Below, piece after piece: positions 1-4,086 of a stretch of 7,094 bases of DNA; position 1 is the stretch's first letter, and each line of letters begins with the position of its first letter. Origin of the DNA: Clostridiales bacterium (GTDB lineage Bacteria; Bacillota; Clostridia; Peptostreptococcales; JAAYPU01); the NCBI GenBank assembly GCA_012519645.1, contig JAAYPU010000063.1, forward strand, positions 1 through 7,094, in the 5' to 3' direction. A program made the position numbers and the translations under genes. Under the pieces are notes generated by a model. It saw only the letters and a program-made list of their open reading frames with translations, did not search any database and was not told the origin of the DNA.

Positions 1-30
1 AAAACACAAAATCTTCCTTAACTCTTAGTT
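1..30. repeat. Dispersed repeat, left copy (partner at 2979-3008)
   Basis: Bases 8-30 are identical to 2986-3008, and the preceding AAACAC is shared with one A inserted or lost. Both copies run straight into a TTAGTT-type heptad array. The two copies lie in the same orientation on either side of the ribozyme-glmS unit. The copy may continue beyond the window edge. Confidence 0.75.
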
Positions 31-80
31 CTTAGTTTTTAGTTATTAATTCCCCGATACCAGAAACCAGAGACCCTAAT
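24..80. repeat. Heptad (7-bp) tandem array, CTTAGTT then ACCAGAR type
   Basis: Four units CTTAGTT, CTTAGTT, TTTAGTT, ATTAATT cover 24-51. The 7-bp period continues with ACCAGAA (59-65), ACCAGAG (66-72) and ACCCTAA (73-79) in the same phase. The ACC-type units resemble those at 3931-3965. On the minus strand the first part reads as TAA-containing heptads. Confidence 0.7.
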
Positions 81-87
81 ACAAATA

Positions 88-187
88 TGCTCCTGCGGAG
101 CAATGTAAATATGTGCTTCGCACAGTGTAAGTATACACCTTCGGTGTAGTGTAAATATGTGCTGGCGCACAATGTAAGTGTAAGTAA
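88..187. repeat. Array of four small hairpins with a conserved linker
   Basis: Four inverted repeats follow one another: TGCTCC/GGAGCA (88-102), TGTGC/GCACA (112-124), TACACC/GGTGTA (134-148) and TGTGC/GCACA (158-171). Starts are 24, 22 and 24 bp apart. They are separated by a 9-bp linker of consensus RTGTAARTA (103-111, 125-133, 149-157), which recurs without hairpins after the fourth (172-187). Stems differ but stay fully paired. Read on the minus strand, the loops are GCA, GAA, GAA and GCCA. No gene overlaps the array. Confidence 0.8.
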
Positions 188-215
188 TTTAAGATATCTA
201 ATATAGAACATACTA

Positions 216-270
216 AACTATTGTTTAACTATTGCTTCACTATCGTTTAACTATCGCCCAACTATTGTAA
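216..270. repeat. Five-copy 11-bp tandem repeat (AACTATYGYTT)
   Basis: Units AACTATTGTTT (216-226), AACTATTGCTT (227-237), CACTATCGTTT (238-248), AACTATCGCCC (249-259) and AACTATTGTAA (260-270) are strictly in register. The ACTAT core and the G at position 8 are invariant, while the last three bases vary. The period is close to one helical turn. No coding function is evident. Confidence 0.8.
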
Positions 271-319
271 TATTTGAGCGAAGTTCAAGACGTGGCATCG
301 AAACGTAACACAGAGATAT

Positions 320-344
320 AAAAAGACATCCCTTTCGGAATGTC
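320..344 (-). terminator. Intrinsic terminator ending the glmS transcript
   Basis: On the minus strand GACATTCC pairs with GGGATGTC (one G-T wobble) around a GAAA tetraloop, followed directly by five T and then ATATC. This is the best terminator downstream of glmS and lies about 220 nt after its stop codon, so the glmS message would carry a long 3' trailer containing a dispersed repeat. Confidence 0.75.
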
Positions 345-406
345 ATTTATAATACAGTTTTTACTCTACCCGGAGCGTCTATAAACCTTGGAGGTCAAGA
401 CATAAG

Positions 407-422
407 GCGCAATTATTTGCGC
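407..422. other. Small hairpin in the glmS 3' trailer
   Basis: GCGCAA and TTGCGC form a perfect 6-bp stem with a TTAT loop. On the plus strand it is followed by a T-rich stretch, but no plus-strand gene ends here, so a terminator role is not supported. In the glmS transcript it would simply be a structured element of the trailer. Confidence 0.45.
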
Positions 423-484
423 TCTTACATTTTATTATATCCCAGGGTTCGATAAATGAGCGAAGTTCGCGACACGACGACGCC

Positions 485-563
485 GAGGAGCAGAGCTTAC
501 ACTGTAGTAAGTGAGCACCGAAGGCTAGGAAGTAACAAAGAAATTCGCCATTTAGCGAAGCCG
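485..563. repeat. Dispersed repeat, copy A, abutting the glmS stop codon
   Basis: This stretch aligns in the same orientation with 2611-2686. Shared blocks are GGAGC, GTGAGCA, CGAAGGC, AG-AACA-type sequence and a terminal AAGCCG. Two internal stems occupy matching places in both copies but differ in sequence: CTTAC/GTAAG (496-500 with 507-511) and TTCGC/GCGAA (544-548 with 555-559). The preceding TGAGCGAAGTTC (457-468) also occurs at 275-286. Identity is clear but degenerate, with several short indels. Confidence 0.65.
536..559 (-). terminator. Weak candidate terminator just after glmS
   Basis: On the minus strand TTCGC pairs with GCGAA around TAAATG, followed by TTTCTTTG. It lies 7 nt after the glmS stop, inside repeat copy A. 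The 5-bp stem is short, so it is a poorer candidate than the hairpin at 320-344, but it could give a shorter alternative end. Confidence 0.35.
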
Positions 564-565
564 TG

Positions 566-2395
566 CTATTCTACGGTGACTGACTTTGCCAAATTCTTAG
601 GCTTATCAACATCGCAGCCTCTCATAACTGCAATATAATAAGCCAATAATTGCAGCGGTACAATACTAAGTATAGGAGTTACTTCATCGATGCAGTCAGG
701 AATGTAAATCACCTTATCTGCCTGATGCTCTATCAGCTTGTTGCTTTCTTTTGCTACTCCTATGACATATGCGCCTCTCGCCTTTACCTCCTGAATATTT
801 GAAAGCATCTTATCATAAAGATGATCTTGAGTGGCAATGGCGGTCAGGAAAGTGCCGTCCTCTATCAGAGCTATCGGTCCATGTTTAAGCTCTCCTGCAG
901 GTATTGCAAAGGAATTGATATAAGAAATTTCTTTCAGTTTTAAAGAAGCCTCCAATGCAACAGTAACATCAACGCCCCTTCCAATGAAAAAGGCATGCTG
1001 TTTTTCGTGCTGTATTTCTGCTATTTCTTTTACTGGTTCAGCATTTTTTAATATCTTTTCTACTTTATCCGGCAATGCTTTCAATTCTCTTAAAACAAGG
1101 TCATAGTACTCTTTTTCTATGGTGCCTCTGACTTCTGCCATATATAATGCTATGAGATATACGGAAATCAATTGGGTGGTAAATGCTTTTGTAGAAGCAA
1201 CTGCGATTTCCGGCCCTGCCCATGTATAGAACACATCATCAGACTCTCTGGCAACGGAGCTGCCTACCACATTTACTATCGTCAAAATTCTGGCTCCTTT
1301 ATTTTTAGCCTCTCTCAAAGCAGCCAATGTATCCGAAGTCTCACCGGATTGGCTAATTGCGATAAACAATGTTGTGTCATCTATAAAAGGTTCTCTATAT
1401 CTGAATTCCGAAGCCACCTCAACCTCTACAGGGATCTTGGCAAATTTCTCTATAGCGTATTTCCCTATAAGCCCTGCATGGTACGCTGTACCGCACGCTA
1501 CGATATAGATTCTATTTATCTTATCTAAATCTTCTTTTGTAATGGTAATTCCGTCTAAATTTATAGCACCTTTTTCGTTGATTCTTCTGTTCAGGGTTAT
1601 ATCTATTCCTTTAGGTTGTTCGTAAATCTCTTTCAGCATGAAATGGTCAAAGCCTTCTTTTTCAGCTGCATCCGCATCCCAAGTTACATGAAATACTTCT
1701 CTTTTTATTTCTTGCCTATTCTCATTAAATATTTTGATTTCATCTTTTGTTAACATAACAAATTCATCATTGTTTATGAGATAGACATCTTTTGTGTATT
1801 TCAAAAGGGCCGGTATATCCGATGCTATAAAGTTTTCGTCCTTGCCTATACCTACTATCAGGGGGCTGTCTTTTCGGACTGCTATGATTTTACCGGGTTC
1901 ATCGCAGTGAACAACGCCAAGAGCATAAGCACCTTTCATCTTCCCTACTGCTTTGTAAACTGCATCCAAAAGGTCTCCATTATAGAAATGGTCTATTAGG
2001 TGTGCAATCACTTCTGTATCCGTTTCTGATCTGAACTCTACACCGTGTTCATTTATAAGCCATTCCTTGAGGGCCACAAAGTTTTCTATTATCCCATTGT
2101 GAACCAATGCTATTGTCCCATCCATATTGGTATGGGGATGTGCATTTCTGTCAGACGGCGCTCCATGAGTAGCCCATCGTGTATGACCGATGCCGCAGCC
2201 GCTGTTCAAATCTAAAGAAAGAATCCTGTCTTCCAGATTTTTTATTCTTCCTTTGTATTTATAAACTTCAATTTTACCGTCTATATTTAATGCTATACCG
2301 GATGAATCATATCCTCTATATTCTAATTTATTTAATCCGTTTAATATTACCTCACAGGCATTTTTATTGCCTATGTAGCCTACTATTCCGCACAT
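566..2395 (-). CDS. glmS: Glutamine-fructose-6-phosphate aminotransferase (isomerising), GlmS
   Basis: This cytoplasmic enzyme converts fructose-6-phosphate plus glutamine to glucosamine-6-phosphate and glutamate, the entry step of UDP-GlcNAc synthesis. The protein is 609 residues (608 after Met removal), equal to the Escherichia coli enzyme. It begins Met-Cys-Gly-Ile-Val-Gly, giving the N-terminal nucleophile Cys of class II glutaminases; RWATHG follows at 73-78. The first SIS domain shows CGTAYHAG (301-308), SQSGETSDT (348-356) and STKAFTTQ (401-408). The second shows GELKHGP and ends NLAKSVTVE. In Cys1 numbering the catalytic Glu488, His504 and Lys603 all fall on the expected residues. The start is the ATG at 2395: a GGAGG lies 8 nt upstream and Cys must follow Met. 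The TTG at 2401 would add two residues and bury the nucleophile. Expression is probably controlled by the upstream ribozyme. Confidence 0.98.
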   Translation of the reverse strand: MCGIVGYIGNKNACEVILNGLNKLEYRGYDSSGIALNIDGKIEVYKYKGRIKNLEDRILSLDLNSGCGIGHTRWATHGAPSDRNAHPHTNMDGTIALVHNGIIENFVALKEWLINEHGVEFRSETDTEVIAHLIDHFYNGDLLDAVYKAVGKMKGAYALGVVHCDEPGKIIAVRKDSPLIVGIGKDENFIASDIPALLKYTKDVYLINNDEFVMLTKDEIKIFNENRQEIKREVFHVTWDADAAEKEGFDHFMLKEIYEQPKGIDITLNRRINEKGAINLDGITITKEDLDKINRIYIVACGTAYHAGLIGKYAIEKFAKIPVEVEVASEFRYREPFIDDTTLFIAISQSGETSDTLAALREAKNKGARILTIVNVVGSSVARESDDVFYTWAGPEIAVASTKAFTTQLISVYLIALYMAEVRGTIEKEYYDLVLRELKALPDKVEKILKNAEPVKEIAEIQHEKQHAFFIGRGVDVTVALEASLKLKEISYINSFAIPAGELKHGPIALIEDGTFLTAIATQDHLYDKMLSNIQEVKARGAYVIGVAKESNKLIEHQADKVIYIPDCIDEVTPILSIVPLQLLAYYIAVMRGCDVDKPKNLAKSVTVE

Positions 2396-2403
2396 AATCA
2401 AGT

Positions 2404-2408
2404 CCTCC
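2404..2408 (-). promoter_or_regulatory. glmS ribosome binding site
   Basis: GGAGG on the minus strand sits 8 nt before the ATG at 2395 and only 2 nt before the alternative TTG at 2401. The spacing decides for the ATG. A heptad array begins 6 nt farther upstream. Confidence 0.8.
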
Positions 2409-2414
2409 GTTGTC

Positions 2415-2457
2415 GATTTAAGATTTATGATTTATGATTTTATGATTTAAGATTTAG
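2415..2457. repeat. Heptad array GATTTAW in the glmS leader
   Basis: Six units: GATTTAA, GATTTAT, GATTTAT, GATTTTAT (8 bp), GATTTAA, GATTTAG. The array lies between the glmS Shine-Dalgarno sequence and the rest of the leader. It would be transcribed as an unstructured A- and U-rich stretch just upstream of the ribosome binding site. Confidence 0.75.
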
Positions 2458-2508
2458 CCGATACTCTATCGAAACTAGTTTAATAACTTTGCGACAATTG
2501 CTATCGGC
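2457..2508. other. Inverted repeat in the glmS leader
   Basis: GCCGATA (2457-2463) is complementary to TATCGGC (2502-2508), enclosing 38 nt that contain the palindrome AAACTAGTTT (2472-2481). In RNA this could form a 7-bp stem. It has no T-tract on either strand, so it is not called a terminator. Confidence 0.4.
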
Positions 2509-2552
2509 GTTTAACGATTTATATTGATAATCTTCTTTTTAATATTAAAATT

Positions 2553-2581
2553 CTAATTCTTTTTAGGCTTTTCAGAATTAG
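2553..2581. other. Hairpin in the glmS leader
   Basis: CTAATTCT (2553-2560) pairs perfectly with AGAATTAG (2574-2581) across a 13-nt loop. A further AGGCT (2565-2569) can pair with AGCCT (2601-2605), so alternative foldings exist. The function is unknown. It lies next to dispersed repeat copy B. Confidence 0.4.
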
Positions 2582-2610
2582 GTAAATTCTAGGCGCGTCG
2601 AGCCTTTAAA

Positions 2611-2686
2611 GCGGAGCGTACTTAGCAACTACGTGAGCATTCGAAGGCGAGACAGCAACAACGAAGTTACCAATTATGGAAAGCCG
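2611..2686. repeat. Dispersed repeat, copy B, inside the glmS leader
   Basis: This is the counterpart of 485-563 in the same orientation. Conserved blocks are CGGAGC, GTGAGCA, TCGAAGGC, GCAACAACGAAGTT and a terminal AAAGCCG. It contains a CGTA/TACG stem (2617-2620 with 2630-2633) where copy A has CTTAC/GTAAG, an AAC-GAA-GTT triloop hairpin (2660-2668), and a partly paired TTACC/GGAAA (2667-2682) where copy A has TTCGC/GCGAA. It lies between the ribozyme and the glmS start, lengthening the leader. Confidence 0.65.
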
Positions 2687-2706
2687 ATTATTGTTCTTGC
2701 ACAGTT

Positions 2707-2846
2707 GAGGTTTTTTTGTCCTGTAGGTCACCCACCAGTTTTGTAAAACCTCTCACGACCCAAAGGGCCGCAGGGGCATCCGCCGAATAGTTTTCGATAC
2801 TCCCCTGTCCTCGTCAACTCAAAGCAAGCTTTGAGTTCTGGCGCTT
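2707..2846 (-). ncRNA. glmS ribozyme (self-cleaving, glucosamine-6-phosphate dependent)
   Basis: On the minus strand the hallmark A|GCGCCAGAAC begins at 2845, with the expected cleavage between A2845 and G2844. P1 is a perfect hairpin (AACTCAAAG with CTTTGAGTT, 2837-2816). The conserved core GTTGACGAGG, then ATCGA and ATTCGGCGGATGCC, follow. P2 pairs CAGGGG with CCCCTG. P3 pairs GCGGCCC with GGGTCGT around TTT. P4 is closed by GAGGTTTT/AAAACCTC and holds the conserved GGGTGACC-type loop. All core elements are present, so it should be active. Family knowledge: the ribozyme uses glucosamine-6-phosphate as cofactor, and cleavage destabilises the downstream glmS message. A weak promoter-like pair (TTGTGG at 2878-2883, TAAAAA at 2855-2860, 17 bp apart) lies just upstream. 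Confidence 0.96.
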
Positions 2847-2891
2847 TTTTTAATTTTTTATTTGCTTAATTCATAGACCACAACCTTTCAA

Positions 2892-2954
2892 TAGTGAGTA
2901 GTGATTAGTAATTAGTGACTTTGCCAACTGACAACTGATAACTGAAAACTGATA
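2892..2954. repeat. Heptad array TAGTGAN then ACTGANA (nine units in phase)
   Basis: TAGTGAG, TAGTGAT, TAGTAAT, TAGTGAC (2892-2919), a transition unit TTTGCCA, then ACTGACA, ACTGATA, ACTGAAA, ACTGATA (2927-2954) keep one continuous 7-bp phase. The second half is the opposite-strand version of the TCAGTTG array at 3894-3928. CCAACTGA (2924-2931) also pairs with TCAGTTGG (2958-2965). The region lies between the patatin stop and the ribozyme and probably includes the glmS promoter. Confidence 0.8.
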
Positions 2955-2965
2955 GTTTCAGTTGG

Positions 2966-2989
2966 TTTTTGTGTTTGCAAACACAAAAA
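2966..2989 (-). terminator. Perfect 24-bp palindrome after the patatin gene, possible terminator
   Basis: Bases 2966-2977 are the exact reverse complement of 2978-2989, centred on TTTGCAAA. It lies about 20 nt beyond the patatin stop. On the minus strand the run of five T falls inside the stem at the start and no T-tract follows, so terminator function is uncertain. It overlaps the dispersed repeat at 2979-3008, whose copy at 1-30 lacks the left half within this window. Confidence 0.4.
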
Positions 2990-3008
2990 TCTTCCTTAAC
3001 TCTTAGTT
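2979..3008. repeat. Dispersed repeat, right copy (partner at 1-30)
   Basis: Bases 2986-3008 match 8-30 exactly over 23 bp. It continues into a TTAGTT heptad array that enters the patatin coding sequence, just as the left copy continues into the array at 24-51. The left copy may therefore also mark the downstream end of a gene outside the window. Confidence 0.75.
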
Positions 3009-3029
3009 ATTAGTTATTATTTATTAGTT
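3002..3029. repeat. Heptad array TTAGTTA overlapping the patatin 3' end
   Basis: Units CTTAGTT, ATTAGTT, ATTATTT, ATTAGTT. On the minus strand they read AACTAAT, AAATAAT, AACTAAT, AACTAAG and encode the last residues of the patatin protein, including Asn-Asn-Asn, and its TAA stop. A second stop follows immediately. Confidence 0.7.
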
Positions 3030-3792
3030 CTTTAAATGTGTCAATAGTATCCCTATATCCTCTCTCTATGTTCTTAAGTGCTAGTTCTTTGCTGAAATCT
3101 AAAGTTTTTCCCAGATATTCTTTTGGATATACGGTGATTATATTGACATCCGAATATTGTATCTGTTCAGGTTTCGGGGGATATAGCCTTATCTCAATAA
3201 TATTTTTATAACCTTTCTTAATGAGCATGTTTGTCGGAATCTGGTTATAATAGCTTCCATCCAGAAAGTAATCACCGTCAATTTCTATGCTTTTAAAAAC
3301 AGGCAAGCAGCAGCTGGCAACTATATAATCACTCAACCGCCCTTCCGGTATATCTTCTTTAAAGAGTTCCAAGCCTCTTTGTTGTTTTAACGATATGGTG
3401 ACCAGACCGAAATCAATTTTAGATTCTCTGATAGCTTTTTCGTTTATGGTTTTTTTCATTTCATTTTTAAATGCAGTTATGTCTATCCCATCTGTCCCGA
3501 ATACTTCTTTCATCTCATTTTTCAACCCAATGGGGTCCCTGCTATTAAATTCATGGGATGCCATTTTGGCTGCGAGTTCACCGCCCATATTTTTTGACGC
3601 TGAAAAGCCCATATTGTTCCAAACATTATATGCAATATCTATGTCACTTTGTATCATTAATGCAGCATTGATAGTGCCGATAGAAGTACCTACTATTCCA
3701 TTATATTCAATACCCAGCTCGTTTAATGCCTTCCACGCACCTAATTGGTAGGCGCCTTTTGCACCGCCGCCTTCTAATGCAATTCCATACAT
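3010..3792 (-). CDS. Patatin-like phospholipase family protein
   Basis: This is a predicted soluble serine lipid acyl hydrolase with a Ser-Asp dyad. It has 260 residues, typical of the small bacterial single-domain patatin proteins. The glycine-rich oxyanion loop GGGAKGAY is at residues 8-15, the nucleophile elbow GTSIG at 35-39 (Ser37), and the catalytic Asp178 lies in DGS (178-180; many relatives have DGG or DGA). VASCCLPVFKSIEID (158-172) is the usual strand before the Asp. No signal peptide or membrane segment is seen. The start ATG has AAAGGA 8 nt upstream. The last residues (LINNN) and the stop lie in heptad repeat DNA. The gene sits between glmM and the glmS ribozyme and is flanked by opposed TCAGTT/AACTGA arrays. 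The substrate and any link to amino-sugar metabolism are unknown. Confidence 0.93.
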   Translation of the reverse strand: MYGIALEGGGAKGAYQLGAWKALNELGIEYNGIVGTSIGTINAALMIQSDIDIAYNVWNNMGFSASKNMGGELAAKMASHEFNSRDPIGLKNEMKEVFGTDGIDITAFKNEMKKTINEKAIRESKIDFGLVTISLKQQRGLELFKEDIPEGRLSDYIVASCCLPVFKSIEIDGDYFLDGSYYNQIPTNMLIKKGYKNIIEIRLYPPKPEQIQYSDVNIITVYPKEYLGKTLDFSKELALKNIERGYRDTIDTFKELINNN

Positions 3793-3817
3793 AGGCTCAA
3801 TCCTTTCGCAACTATAA

Positions 3818-3845
3818 GAGGTTGGAGGTTAGAGGTTAGAGGTTA
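3818..3845. repeat. Heptad array GAGGTTA upstream of the patatin gene
   Basis: GAGGTTG followed by three exact GAGGTTA units. On the minus strand it lies 11 nt upstream of the patatin ribosome binding site (AAAGGA, 3801-3806) and reads TAACCTC, so it would be in the leader or promoter of that gene. Confidence 0.8.
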
Positions 3846-3854
3846 TTGAAGGTT

Positions 3855-3882
3855 GAAATTTGCTTTAAATTAAGCAAATTTC
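3855..3882. other. Perfect 11-bp stem hairpin between glmM and the patatin gene
   Basis: GAAATTTGCTT (3855-3865) pairs with AAGCAAATTTC (3872-3882) around TAAATT. On the plus strand a T-rich stretch follows; on the minus strand AACC follows. As glmM and the patatin gene are both on the minus strand, it is not a convincing terminator for them. Confidence 0.55.
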
Positions 3883-3893
3883 TTCATTATCTT

Positions 3894-3928
3894 TCAGTTG
3901 TCAGTTGTCAGTTTTCAGTTGTCAGTTC
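3894..3928. repeat. Heptad array TCAGTTG (five units)
   Basis: TCAGTTG, TCAGTTG, TCAGTTT, TCAGTTG, TCAGTTC. It is the inverse-orientation relative of the ACTGANA array at 2927-2954, so the patatin gene lies between an inverted pair. It lies in the 289-bp glmM-patatin spacer. Confidence 0.85.
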
Positions 3929-3930
3929 AA

Positions 3931-4032
3931 ACCTTAGACCTGAGACTATAGACCCTACACCCGCATTAAACTCCGGACGCCGTACTCCGGACCGATGCGA
4001 AGCATCCTAAACGATAAACGATACACGATACA
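3931..4032. repeat. Composite heptad tract (ACCTGAG, ACTCCGG and CGATACA types)
   Basis: ACCTTAG, ACCTGAG, ACTATAG, ACCCTAC, ACCCGCA cover 3931-3965. From 3970 a second phase runs ACTCCGG, ACGCCGT, ACTCCGG, ACCGATG, then two spacer units, then CGATAAA, CGATACA, CGATACA (4012-4032). Together with the neighbouring arrays almost the whole glmM-patatin spacer is heptad-built. Confidence 0.65.
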
Positions 4033-4047
4033 CTGATGCGAAGCATC
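3994..4047. repeat. Pair of identical GATGC-GAA-GCATC hairpins
   Basis: The 13-bp inverted repeat GATGCGAAGCATC occurs at 3994-4006 and 4035-4047. Each is a 5-bp stem with a GAA triloop. The GCGAAGC core also appears, on the minus strand, in the second hairpin of the array at 88-171. Confidence 0.8.
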
Positions 4048-4066
4048 AAAGAACTATTAGTTCTTT
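4048..4066 (-). terminator. Hairpin downstream of glmM, possible terminator
   Basis: AAAGAACT pairs perfectly with AGTTCTTT around a 3-nt loop, 15 nt after the glmM stop. On the minus strand the descending arm ends TTCTTTGA and is followed at once by a second small hairpin. The U-tract is short, so termination may be partial, allowing read-through into the patatin gene. Confidence 0.4.
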
Positions 4067-4086
4067 GTTCTTAGTTATTAGTTAAT
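4059..4086. repeat. Heptad array AGTTMTT overlapping the glmM 3' end
   Basis: Units AGTTCTT, TGTTCTT, AGTTATT, AGTTAAT. The last unit contains the glmM stop codon (TAA on the minus strand, 4084-4082). The sequence is closely related to the array at the patatin stop. Confidence 0.6.

Noticed and set aside
88..187. CRISPR array
   Set aside because: Units are only 22-24 bp, the variable part is a palindrome, the constant part is a 9-bp linker, and no cas gene is present.
361..460. tRNA-like segment because of GGGTTCGA near 445-452
   Set aside because: No acceptor, D or anticodon arm can be assembled around it on either strand.
456..638. Plus-strand 60-residue reading frame at the glmS 3' end
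   Set aside because: Its second half is the antisense of the conserved GlmS C-terminus and its first half is dispersed repeat copy A; there is no good ribosome binding site. This antisense-of-glmS frame looks spurious.
1172..1528. Plus-strand 118-residue frame within glmS
   Set aside because: Antisense of the SIS domains of a clearly real gene, with no ribosome binding site or domain.
2861..2883. Definite glmS promoter just before the ribozyme
   Set aside because: TTGTGG and TAAAAA at 17 bp are weak matches in an AT-rich repeat region, so the pair is mentioned with the ribozyme but not called.
3395..3751. Plus-strand 118-residue frame within the patatin gene
   Set aside because: Antisense shadow of a gene with all catalytic motifs; its hydrophobicity comes from complementing that sequence.
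3855..3882. Terminator of glmM or of the patatin gene
   Set aside because: The stem is strong but the T-rich side is on the plus strand, where no gene ends.
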